Assembly: GCF_020404765.1 (NCBI RefSeq)
Contig: NZ_JAIVEM010000030.1
Span: 1-64,000, forward strand
DNA length: 64,000 bases
Source of the DNA: Paenibacillus sp. BJ-4
GTDB taxonomy: Bacteria > Bacillota > Bacilli > Paenibacillales > Paenibacillaceae
Direction: 5' to 3'
Of the stretch, positions 26,910 to 35,775 are shown piece by piece. The notes under the pieces are model-generated. The model had not been told where the DNA came from. It did no database searches and saw only the letters and a list, made by a program, of their open reading frames with translations. Every line of letters starts with the position of its first letter. Position 1 is the stretch's first letter. Both the position numbers and the translations under genes were made by a program.

Positions 26910-27815
26910 TCATGAAAAGCTTTCTTCCTCATTTCTTGCCGTTTTATTCCCGAATATTGTCCTGCGGTATTTCAATGGTGATGTGCCTGTTGCCTCCTTA
27001 AAGATATGATGAAATGTCTTCACACTGCTGAAACCTGCAGCCTCTGCGACCTCGGTGATCGGATTATTTTCATTCAGCAAAATCCATTTGGCCTTATTCA
27101 GTCTGTATTCATTCAAAAATGATACAAAGGTCATCCCTGTATTCTTCTTAAACAGTCTGGCGAAATAATGGGGACTGAAACCCATATATTCAGCTACATT
27201 CCTCAGCGTAATAGTTTCATGAAAATGGCATTCCACATATTCAAAAATACGTTCCAGTTTATAAAGCATGTCCTTGGATTGTGTTATGGTTCTTTCAGAG
27301 ATTTCGGGAAGTCTTGTCATGCTTCTCGGCACTTCCCGCAAAATAAGAGTCAACATCTCAAACAGTTTGGCTTTGATCATATAGGCATAACCTTCTCGGC
27401 GGTGGACATTCTCATCATAAATGCTTTGAATCAGCGGAAGCATTTTAGCTGCTGTTTCTTTTGACCATCTCCAGCTTGATTGTTCCATCTCCGTAAATAT
27501 AGATCTAAGTGAGCGCTTCTGATCCCTTAATGTGGATACCTCTTGAAAAAAGCTCAAATCAAATTGAATAACCACCCGTTCGCTGTCAGGAGAAGCCAAG
27601 AAATAATGAACATCACCACCATTTATAAATTGTACTTCACCTTGTTTCATACGTATCGAAATATCGTTAATTCCCAGATCCAAGGTTCCCTGAGTGACAT
27701 AAATAATTTCAATTTCTTTATGCCAATGAGGATCACATAGCACGTCGCCTTTATTAATAAAACTCCGGAAAGGAAAATGTCTATCAAGCTCCGGGATTTC
27801 TAAATACAAATTCAT
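26910..27815 (-). CDS. AraC-family transcriptional regulator
   Basis: This 301-residue regulator has an N-terminal cupin sensor (about residues 15-90, with CDPHWHKEIEIIYVTQGTL) and a C-terminal double helix-turn-helix (about 195-295). The latter shows NVAEYMGFSPHYFARLFKKN and EVAEAAGFSSVKTFHHIFK. It is the arrangement of sugar-responsive regulators such as RhaS. ATG 27815 follows AAAGGAG. The next gene on the same strand is a Gfo/Idh/MocA dehydrogenase. It is divergent from the MFS gene that opens the azasugar-like cassette; control of that cassette is possible but unproven. Confidence 0.87.
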   Translation of the reverse strand: MNLYLEIPELDRHFPFRSFINKGDVLCDPHWHKEIEIIYVTQGTLDLGINDISIRMKQGEVQFINGGDVHYFLASPDSERVVIQFDLSFFQEVSTLRDQKRSLRSIFTEMEQSSWRWSKETAAKMLPLIQSIYDENVHRREGYAYMIKAKLFEMLTLILREVPRSMTRLPEISERTITQSKDMLYKLERIFEYVECHFHETITLRNVAEYMGFSPHYFARLFKKNTGMTFVSFLNEYRLNKAKWILLNENNPITEVAEAAGFSSVKTFHHIFKEATGTSPLKYRRTIFGNKTARNEEESFS

Positions 27816-28138
27816 TTTGGTAGACTCCTTTTGTTGTAAAATTCAAAAAAAACGCACACATAACTATCAATAATTATTTTAAAAAAATCCTCTTCCCTTT
27901 TAATTGTAAGCGTTTAACATTCTTTTTTCTATCACAATAGTTACAGTTACTATCAAGCAAAAACAATTGTTACTAAATCGAGTAGAAAAGAAGCAGATAT
28001 GGAACAAACGAGTATCCGTAAGATCATGATTATTTTTTTACATTTTTTATATAAATAAATATATACATTCCCATATTAATGGTATAATCTAGTAAGGAAA
28101 CAGCATTCATTAATTATAACGCTATGGAGGGACAGGCC
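27816..28138. promoter_or_regulatory. Divergent promoter region with cre-like site
   Basis: TGTAAGCGTTTAACA at 27905-27919 resembles a CcpA cre site with one extra base in the right half. Toward the rightward cassette, TGGTATAAT (28080-28088) is an extended -10 box without a good -35. The rest is AT-rich and non-coding. Confidence 0.45.
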
Positions 28139-29347
28139 TTGAAGAGACTATTCGCTTTAAGTTGTGCTTTCTATCTGTTAATCGGCGTCACCAGCGTGTT
28201 TCTAGGAGCATTACTGCCGGTTCTGCTGCCTCACTATGGACGGGGGTACAGTGATGGCGGATTACTGTTGTTTCTGCAGTTTTTCGGATTTCTTGTCGGC
28301 GTTCTCCTATCCCCTTTGATGGCTCTGCATATCGGTCGCAAGTCGATGCTTTCCATTGCTTTGGTCAGTATCTTAGTAGCTTGTGCCATCCTCGGTCTAC
28401 TGCCCTCATGGACCTGGGCCATCGTGATGACCATCTGGGTTGGCTTCGGCTCAGGTATCATTGAATCGTCTATCGGAGCGTTCACGATTGAGTTCACCGA
28501 GGAGCAGAAAGCCGTAGCCATGTCCAAGCTGGATGTCTATTTTGCACTTGGTGCACTGCTCATTCCGGCAATAGTAAGCCTGTATATCTGGCTTGGAATG
28601 TGGTATCTGACCTTCTACACCATCTCCCTTCTGACGCTTATCATAGCGCTGTTCTGGCTTACTATGCCTGCTTCCTCCTCTTCCCATCTTACCCAAGCAG
28701 ATCTCCAAACCTCTGAACGTTCTGTCGAACAAGCCCGGTACTCGGGACAGCATCGTCTGTTGCTGGGCATCTTCATTGTATTCTTCTTTGTATATATGGG
28801 TCTTGAACTAGGGCTCATGAACTTCCTGCCTTCTATTCTGATCGAGACGCTGCAGCTTCGGGAATCCGTAGCCTCGCTGGGTGTCAGCATGCTCTGGATT
28901 GCGATGATCATCGGCCGCATGTTCTCAGGAAGGATTGCAGAGTCATCAGGATATATTCCTTTCCTGCTGTGGAGCGTAATCGGAACTTTCTGCTTTTTAG
29001 TTGCCATGGTGTTTGTAACCAACCAGTGGGCTACATACCTTCTGATTTTCGGTGCAGGGTTATTCATGTCCGGTCTCTTCTGTATCGCGCTTGTCTATGC
29101 GAACGTGCTGATTCCCGGAATGACCGAACGAACGACCAGCATTCTGATTGCTTCGGGCGGAATTGGCGGCTCGGTGCTTCAATATGTAATAGGCTGGAGC
29201 ATGAGCGAATGGCCGGTGACGGTTACCCTCTGGATTCTAGGGGCTTTTAGTCTAATTCTGCTGCTGGCGGTTATTCTTTCACATCTGTGGAATGGCAGGA
29301 GCAGCCGGGTAGTTGGCTCCCTTGGCCATCAGGGCAAGGAAGGATGA
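28139..29347 (+). CDS. MFS transporter (putative exporter)
   Basis: This roughly 402-residue major facilitator has about twelve hydrophobic segments and the conserved loop between helices 2 and 3 (LMALHIGRKSMLS). The central cytoplasmic loop lies near residues 190-215. A TTG at 28139 is preferred as start because GGAGGG lies seven bases upstream; that Shine-Dalgarno overlaps an ATG at 28124, which would add five residues. It is the first gene of the rightward four-gene set and may export its product. The substrate is not known; weak resemblance to FucP-type sugar transporters is the only hint. Confidence 0.8.
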   Translation: MKRLFALSCAFYLLIGVTSVFLGALLPVLLPHYGRGYSDGGLLLFLQFFGFLVGVLLSPLMALHIGRKSMLSIALVSILVACAILGLLPSWTWAIVMTIWVGFGSGIIESSIGAFTIEFTEEQKAVAMSKLDVYFALGALLIPAIVSLYIWLGMWYLTFYTISLLTLIIALFWLTMPASSSSHLTQADLQTSERSVEQARYSGQHRLLLGIFIVFFFVYMGLELGLMNFLPSILIETLQLRESVASLGVSMLWIAMIIGRMFSGRIAESSGYIPFLLWSVIGTFCFLVAMVFVTNQWATYLLIFGAGLFMSGLFCIALVYANVLIPGMTERTTSILIASGGIGGSVLQYVIGWSMSEWPVTVTLWILGAFSLILLLAVILSHLWNGRSSRVVGSLGHQGKEG

Positions 29348-29458
29348 GATCACTTTATCTTGGAGGAGGTGAGGCCTGCCTCGTCATACTGCTACAAAGG
29401 CTGAGATCGCTTTATTATTGGGGGAGGTGATGTCTGCCGCGTTTCGCTGCAACAGGGG
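29343..29458. repeat. Imperfect tandem duplication, 58-nt unit
   Basis: Two adjacent units, 29343-29400 and 29401-29458, are alignable over their whole length. Both carry GAGATC(A/G)CTTTAT, GGAGGTGA, TCTGCC/CCTGCC and GCTNCAA. They lie between the MFS and aminotransferase genes. The function is unknown. Confidence 0.7.
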
Positions 29459-29518
29459 CTGTACTTTATAAAGATGTACTTAATGAGAAATGTATATCTG
29501 ATATGGAGGGAAAGTATT

Positions 29519-30757
29519 GTGCAAACCTTAACCAAAGAACGCTTCAGATACGGAAAGGGCATTACTCTGATTGACGATTCAGGTAAGGAGTATTTGGATG
29601 GTGTATCCGGCACCTTCAATCTGTCGCTCGGTTATAATCACCCTCATGTCGTTACCAAAGTACAGGAACAAGTCGCCAATCTTGCCCATATGTCCTCATC
29701 CTTTACCGAGCCTTACGTCGAGGAAGTCCTGGATCATCTGATCCAGTATACGCCGAACGGCATCGACGCGGGATGGATGAGAGATATTACCGGCTCCACG
29801 GCGAACGAATGCGCTGTGAAGCTGGCCCAAAAATATACCGGAGCATTGGATATAATCAGCCTGTATCTTTCTCATCATGGGCAGACCCAGTTCGCAACAG
29901 GCATATCCGGTAACGCCTTCCGGCGGAGGAAATTTCCCAACTCGTCTGCAGCAAATTCCCTGCATGTGCCTGCTCCCTACTGCTATCGCTGCCCGTTTAA
30001 TTCTTCACCTGACAAATGTGGCTATCAATGCGTCGAAGCCATATCGGATGCCATTGAATATGCAAGCTCAGGCTCTGTGGCCTGCATGATTATTGAACCC
30101 ATCCTGGGCAACGGAGGCAATATCATCCCGCCTGAAGGATATTTCAAGCGCCTCCGTCAGCTGTGCAACGAGTACGGACTGATTCTGATCGCTGACGAGG
30201 TGCAGACAGGGATTGGGCGGACAGGCTACATGTTCGCAAGCGAGCTGTTTGATATCCAGCCGGATATCATTACCCTTGCTAAGGGTCTGGGCGGCATCGG
30301 TGTTCCGGTTGCAGCAGTACTGATGCAGTCTCGTCTCAATGTTCTGGAGAAACACGAGCACTCATTCACCTCGGGCAGCAATCTGATCTCAGTCACGGCA
30401 GCCAAATCCACGCTAGAGGTTGTATCCGAGCCCGGTTTTCTGGAAGACGTCCGCTCGAAAGGAAGCCTGCTCGGGACCCTACTGACAAAGCTGGCCGACA
30501 AGCATGATTGCATCGGGGAGGCTCGCGGCGTCGGACTGATGTGGGGATTGGAAATTGTAGATGAGGATGATGCCCCGGATGCAGTCAAGAGTAATGGGAT
30601 TATCGACCGAGCTTTTGCAGAACAACAGCTGATTCTCAGAGGTTCCCGTTACGGTTACGGCAATGTGGTCAAAGTTAGACCTTCTCTCACGGCTACGGAA
30701 GACGAGATTGTCGAAATTGTCAAGCGACTTGACGCCGTTCTGGCCACCCTTCACTAA
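29519..30757 (+). CDS. gabT1: Class III aminotransferase, GabT1-like (azasugar type)
   Basis: This 412-residue PLP-dependent class III aminotransferase has the cofactor-binding Asp in ADEVQTGIGRTG and the Schiff-base Lys at about residue 255 in TLAKGLGGIG. The Cys-rich insert PYCYRCPFNSSPDKCGYQC is characteristic of this subgroup. GTG at 29519 follows GGAGGG by eight bases and is preferred over ATG 29474. Class III enzymes transfer amines to terminal or internal ketones. Together with the following polyol dehydrogenase and phosphatase it matches the first enzyme of azasugar biosynthesis (GabT1), which aminates fructose 6-phosphate at C2. The symbol rests on this context and on family type, not on an alignment. 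Confidence 0.72.
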   Translation: MQTLTKERFRYGKGITLIDDSGKEYLDGVSGTFNLSLGYNHPHVVTKVQEQVANLAHMSSSFTEPYVEEVLDHLIQYTPNGIDAGWMRDITGSTANECAVKLAQKYTGALDIISLYLSHHGQTQFATGISGNAFRRRKFPNSSAANSLHVPAPYCYRCPFNSSPDKCGYQCVEAISDAIEYASSGSVACMIIEPILGNGGNIIPPEGYFKRLRQLCNEYGLILIADEVQTGIGRTGYMFASELFDIQPDIITLAKGLGGIGVPVAAVLMQSRLNVLEKHEHSFTSGSNLISVTAAKSTLEVVSEPGFLEDVRSKGSLLGTLLTKLADKHDCIGEARGVGLMWGLEIVDEDDAPDAVKSNGIIDRAFAEQQLILRGSRYGYGNVVKVRPSLTATEDEIVEIVKRLDAVLATLH

Positions 30758-30790
30758 CTATCTGCCGAACAGGCAAAAGGAGGACTATTC

Positions 30791-31840
30791 ATGCTTGCAC
30801 TGGTATACAAATCAGCTTGGGATGTGGCTCTTGAGGAAAGACCCGTCCCGGAAATTACCAAGGATAACCATGTTCTCGTCCGGATTCGGGCGACAGGTGT
30901 ATGCGGTACGGATCTAGGCATCATCAGCGGCAAATATCATGCCGTGCCATCCACTATCCTGGGCCACGAATCAGCGGGGGAAGTGATCGCTGTAGGATCA
31001 GCCGTCAGTTCAATGAAGCCTGGGGACCGGGTGGTGATTGATCCGACGTACTACTGCGGTCAATGCGATATGTGCCGGACAGGAAGACAGAACCATTGTA
31101 CACATAAATCCGTAACGGAGACTGGAGTTAGCGCCGACGGCACGTTCACTGATTATTATGTGACCGAGGATCGGTTTCTCTACAAGCTGAAGGATCATAT
31201 CAGCTACGAAGAAGCGACACTGACCGAACCGCTGAGCTGCATGCTAACCGGAATCAACCAGATTCACCTGCTGCCAAACTTTACAACCGTCATTTTGGGC
31301 GCAGGACCGATTGGGATTCTGTACAGTTATGCTCTTGCTTCCAAAGGCGTAACTGGCTGCCTCGTTGACATCTCGAAGGAGCGGCTCGCCATAGCAGATT
31401 CCGTTGCCCCCGAGCGGTGGTCCGTGCACGCCACACTGGAGTCAGCCATTCATGAGCTGGCACCGCTAAAGAATCAGGTAGATATGATTGTAGATACCAC
31501 AGGCGTAGTTGGCACCCAGGTACTATCCCGCCTTACGAGCGGCGGATATCTGATGCTGGTGGGACTAAGAGACGGGACAAGCTCGTTTAATCCGAAGGAG
31601 GTAGTTGACCGCAGCCTTAAAATCATCGGTTCGATTGACTCCCTGGGCACGTTCTCCACTGCTCATTACCTGATTGAGCAGCAAATCGTTCCTGCCAAAA
31701 AAATCATTACCCACTCCTATCCGCTGGAAGACTACCAGGAGGCCTTTTTAACCCTCGGATGCAATATCAACGAGCGGACACTTCAACCTTCTTCACAGGC
31801 GATCAAGGTTGTGCTGCAATCGAACGGCTCCGGTAACTAA
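30791..31840 (+). CDS. gutB1: Zinc-dependent polyol dehydrogenase, GutB1-like
   Basis: This 349-residue medium-chain dehydrogenase has catalytic zinc ligands C38 (TGVCGTDLG) and H59-E60 (LGHESAGEV). The structural-zinc Cys set is at about 89, 92, 95 and 103 (CGQCDMC...HC). The nucleotide site is VILGAGPIGILYSY. ATG 30791 follows AAAAGGAGGA, 33 nt after the aminotransferase. In the known azasugar pathway GutB1 oxidises 2-amino-2-deoxy-mannitol at C6, and the resulting aldehyde cyclises to mannojirimycin. This gene fits that role; an ordinary sorbitol or threonine dehydrogenase is the alternative. Confidence 0.72.
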   Translation: MLALVYKSAWDVALEERPVPEITKDNHVLVRIRATGVCGTDLGIISGKYHAVPSTILGHESAGEVIAVGSAVSSMKPGDRVVIDPTYYCGQCDMCRTGRQNHCTHKSVTETGVSADGTFTDYYVTEDRFLYKLKDHISYEEATLTEPLSCMLTGINQIHLLPNFTTVILGAGPIGILYSYALASKGVTGCLVDISKERLAIADSVAPERWSVHATLESAIHELAPLKNQVDMIVDTTGVVGTQVLSRLTSGGYLMLVGLRDGTSSFNPKEVVDRSLKIIGSIDSLGTFSTAHYLIEQQIVPAKKIITHSYPLEDYQEAFLTLGCNINERTLQPSSQAIKVVLQSNGSGN

Positions 31841-31869
31841 TCCGGGTACTAACAAGGGGGATATTGGAC

Positions 31870-32652
31870 ATGACAACCATTCATCATGATGCACAGCCGA
31901 ATAACGAATCCGTAAGAAGCCCATCAGCATCCGTTCCGATCAAGGCGGTCATTTTCGACATGGACGGGGTGCTGGTAGACAGCGAACCGATATATTTTGA
32001 GATCGAGCGCAGTTCCTTTGCCCATTTCGGTGCGCCCATGACGGAAGAAGAGCACCACACCTATGTCGGAGTGACACTCGAATCCATGTGGCGTCAAGTA
32101 CTGGACAGACATTGTCTCACCAATTCAGTGGAAGAGGTGCTGTCCTATCACCGGAAAAATGTGATGCAGACGATGATTGCACACGAAGGCCTTGTGGCGA
32201 TCGACGGACTGGAGCGGTGGCTGGACTGGCTGCAGGAGAATGGGATTCCGGTCGCGGTGGCCTCTTCCTCTCCGCGGGTACTGATTGATCTCATCATAGA
32301 AAAGACAGGGCTTGGCCGTTACTTCAATATTCGAATCACTGGAGAAGAAGTGTCGCAGGGTAAGCCGGCCCCGGATATTTTCCTACATGCCGCCGAGCAG
32401 CTTGGCATTGCCCCGGCCCATTGCATCGTTATTGAGGATTCACGGAACGGTGTCCAGGCAGCCAAGAGTGCGGGCATGCGCTGTATCGGCTTCCATAACC
32501 CGGGATCGGGCCAGCAGGACCTGTCCAGAGCCGATCGCCGAATTCTCAGCTATGACGACCTGTGGGCGATTAAAGAGGGCCTGCCATTCGAGGAGCAGCT
32601 GCCTGCCAAAAACAAGAGTCGAAATGTTCCAGATGGCATATCCCCTTTATAA
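31870..32652 (+). CDS. HAD phosphatase, beta-phosphoglucomutase-like
   Basis: This 260-residue HAD hydrolase has motif I AVIFDMDGVLVDSEP (nucleophile and acid/base Asp), motif II in AVASSSPR, and motif III/IV in KPAPDIFLHA and VIEDSRNGVQAAKSAGM. The cap domain lies between motifs I and II. The closest types are 2-deoxyglucose-6-phosphate and beta-phosphoglucomutase-like phosphatases. ATG 31870 has AAGGGGG nine bases upstream. It closes the four-gene cassette and would remove the 6-phosphate of an amino-sugar alcohol. In the Bacillus azasugar cluster this step is done by Yktc1, an inositol-monophosphatase-type enzyme, so a HAD enzyme would be a non-homologous replacement. Confidence 0.8.
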   Translation: MTTIHHDAQPNNESVRSPSASVPIKAVIFDMDGVLVDSEPIYFEIERSSFAHFGAPMTEEEHHTYVGVTLESMWRQVLDRHCLTNSVEEVLSYHRKNVMQTMIAHEGLVAIDGLERWLDWLQENGIPVAVASSSPRVLIDLIIEKTGLGRYFNIRITGEEVSQGKPAPDIFLHAAEQLGIAPAHCIVIEDSRNGVQAAKSAGMRCIGFHNPGSGQQDLSRADRRILSYDDLWAIKEGLPFEEQLPAKNKSRNVPDGISPL

Positions 32653-32993
32653 TCATATGGAATCGTCCAATCTTTAATATGTTTGAGGGCAATAAATAAT
32701 GCCCCTTGGAATACACACTGGAGAATATCATTTATCCTGCCCTGTGTGTACTCTAAGGGGCGTGCTTTACATCGAATTGGTCTGACTGAATCGAATACGT
32801 TCCTCAGTTGATTCCTCAGCTTAGAAAAAGGCTTGGGTCACGACTTCACGCTAAATACGACCAACGTTATATAGATGATTCACAATCTCTTCGATAGTTT
32901 TATCATCATTCTCCTCCTATTTCAAAGATTTATGGCCCTCTCCTATACTCGGAATCTTCATAATTTTTATCTTTATGCCCTTTATGTTTAATA
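32653..32993. other. Intergenic region with large hairpin
   Basis: A hairpin with arms 32701-32718 and 32743-32761 (GCCCCTT with AAGGGGC, then ATACACAC with GTGTGTA) probably ends the azasugar-like operon, although it lacks a clean T-run. No coding sequence was seen in the rest, which turns AT-rich toward the nitronate monooxygenase gene. Confidence 0.55.
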
Positions 32994-33968
32994 TTAAACT
33001 TCAAACTTAGTTATCTTAGAAATTGTTTCATGGTAGCCTTCTAATACGTCATTTATGATATCTTTTACACTCTTAATCTCAGTTATTAGTGGTACTATTT
33101 GCCCCACCATAACAGCGCCCTTCTCTTCAACGTCGCCCTCCAGCATTGCCTTTTTTAAAGAACTTTCAGCAACTTCTTTTAGTTTTACTGCGGCCTCTCT
33201 TTTGCTATATTTGTTTTCAATTTCAGTCATTTCCTCCGAAAGCTTGTTCTTCAATTGTCTGCATGGCTCATCAGTAGAATATCCTGTTATGACAGTCTCC
33301 ATATCACCAGCTTTTAACATGGCATCTTTTACATTTGCATGTACTACTGTTTCCTCTGCGCACATAAAAATGGTTCCCATTTCAATGCCATCAGCACCAA
33401 GAGCGATAGCTGCTGCCATTCCTCTTCCATCTGCAATACCACCAGAGGCGATCACTGGTACAGATAAGCAGTTCGCTGCTTGTGGAACAAGAACCGTTGT
33501 TGCTTCATAAGTAGTATGTCCGCCACCTTCCCAGCCTTTTACAATAACTGCATCTGCACCAGCCTTCTCCGCAGTAATGGCATCTTGAATTGTACTTGCT
33601 TTAACGATTACTTTTATTCCTAATTCATGCCATATAGAAAAGTATTTTTGGGATAACTCTAAATCAAGGCCCACGAGCGTATCTGCATAAATGACTGGTG
33701 GCTTTTCCTCTGAAGCAACTTTTGTTACATGATCTAATAATTCAGAAGTCATAATTACATTGATTGCAAAGGGTTTATTCGTCATATTTCTTGTAGCAAT
33801 AATCTGGTCCCTTATAAAATCTAATGGAGCAAATCCTACTCCTAATACACCAAGACCTCCACTTTCAGAAACCGCTGCAACTAATGGTGCTGTTGAAACC
33901 CAAGCCATAGGTCCTTGAATAATTGGTTTTTCAATCCCTAAAACTTTACATAAACGATTGTTTGACAT
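32994..33968 (-). CDS. Nitronate monooxygenase-family flavoprotein
   Basis: This 324-residue FMN-binding TIM-barrel protein belongs to the nitronate monooxygenase / FabK-like family. Motifs: the N-terminal PIIQGPMAWVSTAPL, the catalytic-region VKGWEGGGHT with its His, and phosphate-binding PVIASGGIADGRGMAAAIALGADG. Such enzymes oxidise nitronates (for example propionate-3-nitronate) or act as enoyl reductases. ATG 33968 follows AAAAGGAGAA. The gene and its divergent TetR neighbour are visibly more AT-rich than the preceding cassette, a hint of separate origin. The TetR protein is its likely regulator. Confidence 0.85.
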   Translation of the reverse strand: MSNNRLCKVLGIEKPIIQGPMAWVSTAPLVAAVSESGGLGVLGVGFAPLDFIRDQIIATRNMTNKPFAINVIMTSELLDHVTKVASEEKPPVIYADTLVGLDLELSQKYFSIWHELGIKVIVKASTIQDAITAEKAGADAVIVKGWEGGGHTTYEATTVLVPQAANCLSVPVIASGGIADGRGMAAAIALGADGIEMGTIFMCAEETVVHANVKDAMLKAGDMETVITGYSTDEPCRQLKNKLSEEMTEIENKYSKREAAVKLKEVAESSLKKAMLEGDVEEKGAVMVGQIVPLITEIKSVKDIINDVLEGYHETISKITKFEV

Positions 33969-34212
33969 GAAAGATTCTCCTTTTCATACTATGTTTTCTT
34001 TTTTGGCGTTAGAGTGTCGACAGTATCTTGTGATCAACGTGGATACCATTTTAAACAAAATACTTTTTATATTAAGATTATAATAAAGAAAAAAGACCCA
34101 GAATATCAGTAAGCTTTACCCTGAATGTTGCTTAAACAACAGCTCCAATAGCTTTTGTTGTTTTCAAATAAATGAATACTAATTAAATGAATGAATTGGA
34201 GTGTGACAAATA

Positions 34213-34824
34213 TTGAATGAGATAACAGACTTACGTGTTGTGAAAACACTCGAAAATATAAAACATGGGTTTACTAAATGTATTAGTCAAAAAACCTTCT
34301 CATCTATTTCCGTAAAAGATATTACTACTGCGGCGAGAATTAATCGTTCTACATTCTACAAATATTACGAGGATAAATATCAACTAAGAGAATCACTGAT
34401 AAAATCGACCTTAGAGGAACTTTCAAACAATATCAATCTTGCATCTTTTAATTTGGAAAATAATAAATTAAATGAATCTTTGGAGGCGTTAAGAAAACAA
34501 CTCCAATTTATGTATGATCATAAAGACTGGTACCTCATATTGTGGAATAAAAATATGGAGTTATATGTCTATGAAGATATGGCACGTATATTTGAAAGGA
34601 GAACCGGGGAATGTCTTCGTGAAAATAGCAATGGAACAGAAATTACGAGGAAGGAACTTTCAGAAAAACAGGAGCTATTAACTCGCTTGTTTGCATCATC
34701 TGCAATGACAACGGTTAAATGGTGGTATGAATATTCACCCAATATGACTCCAAAAGATGTGGCAAATATAATTATGGATAATATCAAATTTGGAATGCAT
34801 CGTACCTTTTTTCAAGTTACATGA
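34213..34824 (+). CDS. TetR/AcrR-family regulator
   Basis: This 203-residue regulator has a TetR helix-turn-helix at about residues 20-60 (FSSISVKDITTAARINRSTFYKYYEDKYQL) and a C-terminal domain of the TetR_C_8-like type. The start is a TTG at 34213 with GGAGTG upstream; no suitable ATG is nearby. It is divergent from the nitronate monooxygenase gene and probably represses it. Ligand unknown. The gene is AT-rich. Confidence 0.85.
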   Translation: MNEITDLRVVKTLENIKHGFTKCISQKTFSSISVKDITTAARINRSTFYKYYEDKYQLRESLIKSTLEELSNNINLASFNLENNKLNESLEALRKQLQFMYDHKDWYLILWNKNMELYVYEDMARIFERRTGECLRENSNGTEITRKELSEKQELLTRLFASSAMTTVKWWYEYSPNMTPKDVANIIMDNIKFGMHRTFFQVT

Positions 34825-34991
34825 ACTGGCTAATACATATAGAGAGGATACCCTTCATCGATGTCGCTACCAACATGGATGGCAACCCGAAACCTGCTGC
34901 GTACATCTTTCTTCAATCGGCAGGGGCAATGAGTACGCACAGGCTTAAGGGCCGTTCACAGCAAGCGAATGGGACCGCAATCATTAAGTAA
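34821..34991 (+). CDS. Possible small protein, unrecognised
   Basis: An ATG at 34821 overlaps the TGA of the TetR gene as ATGA and opens a 56-codon frame ending at 34991. It reads MNWLIHIERIPFIDVATNMD and ends ...QANGTAIIK. It overlaps the end of the convergent methyltransferase gene by a few bases. The composition looks protein-like, but no family is recognised and no independent ribosome binding site is evident. It may be a coupled small gene, the 3' end of a lost gene, or chance. Confidence 0.3.
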   Translation: MNWLIHIERIPFIDVATNMDGNPKPAAYIFLQSAGAMSTHRLKGRSQQANGTAIIK

Positions 34992-35775
34992 AAGCGGTGA
35001 CCTCTGTTTGTTTGATGGCTACGATGCGCAATCGACGGGTGTCGGCCATCCATTGACCTCCCTGGTCAAGTGGTGGCTTAACCTTTGCCTCAATGGCGCG
35101 ATAGATGGATGCTTTGTCGGCGGAGGTGACGTCCGAGAAGAAATAATCAGCAAACTTGTCCAGCCAGTCCCGGAGCCCAGTATCTGCCTTGAGCGGAGTG
35201 GGTCTGTCGAAGTGTTGTGCCAACGTGACACGGAAGCCGGTCTGCTCCAGCAGGCTGGCGTATTCCCCAATGGTGGGAAAATACCACGGATTCCGTCCCG
35301 CCCATGCATAACCATGCGCCTCCAGCGCCTGCTGCATGGCAGTAGTCAGCATGGCGACATTGCCGTTGCCCGCGAATTCGGCCACGAATCGCCCACCCTC
35401 CCGGAGGGCCAGCCAGATGGAGCGGGCGACAGCTTCAGCATCCTTGATCCAGTGCAAAACTGCATTCGAGAACACAGCGTCAAAGGGGACATCTGTCCGG
35501 TAATGACAAGCGTCTTCCACCTGGACATTCAGAAAAGGGTACTTCTGTTTAGCCCGCATCACCATCTCCTCCGACAGGTCGAGACCTGTGGGTATTGCTC
35601 CGGCGGCTGCAATCTCGGCGGTCAAGTCCCCATTCCCGCAGCCTACATCCAGGATTCGTTCTCCGGCTCGGGGCTGCAGTAAGGACAAGAGCCCGGGTCC
35701 CAGGCCGGCTACTAAATGCAGCCTATCATCATTCGTTCCCGTATTCCAGTGATTGGTAGAGGGTTTGCTGCACAT
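34984..35775 (-). CDS. SAM-dependent methyltransferase (Tam-like)
   Basis: This 263-residue class I methyltransferase has SAM-binding motif I ERILDVGCGNGDLTAEIA, motif II region GLDLSEEMVMRAK and post-motif FDAVFSNAVLHW. The order and the extended C-terminal half resemble trans-aconitate 2-methyltransferase (Tam) or malonyl-ACP methyltransferases. It is cytoplasmic and monocistronic. Start ATG lies behind AGGAGACTGAA. Its specific acceptor is unknown. Confidence 0.82.
   Translation of the reverse strand: MCSKPSTNHWNTGTNDDRLHLVAGLGPGLLSLLQPRAGERILDVGCGNGDLTAEIAAAGAIPTGLDLSEEMVMRAKQKYPFLNVQVEDACHYRTDVPFDAVFSNAVLHWIKDAEAVARSIWLALREGGRFVAEFAGNGNVAMLTTAMQQALEAHGYAWAGRNPWYFPTIGEYASLLEQTGFRVTLAQHFDRPTPLKADTGLRDWLDKFADYFFSDVTSADKASIYRAIEAKVKPPLDQGGQWMADTRRLRIVAIKQTEVTAFT

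Noticed and set aside
29519..32652. Neotrehalosadiamine/kanosamine (ntdABC-like) cluster
   Set aside because: That pathway uses a DegT-type aminotransferase with a Gfo/Idh/MocA dehydrogenase and HAD phosphatase. Here the aminotransferase is class III and the dehydrogenase is a zinc MDR enzyme.
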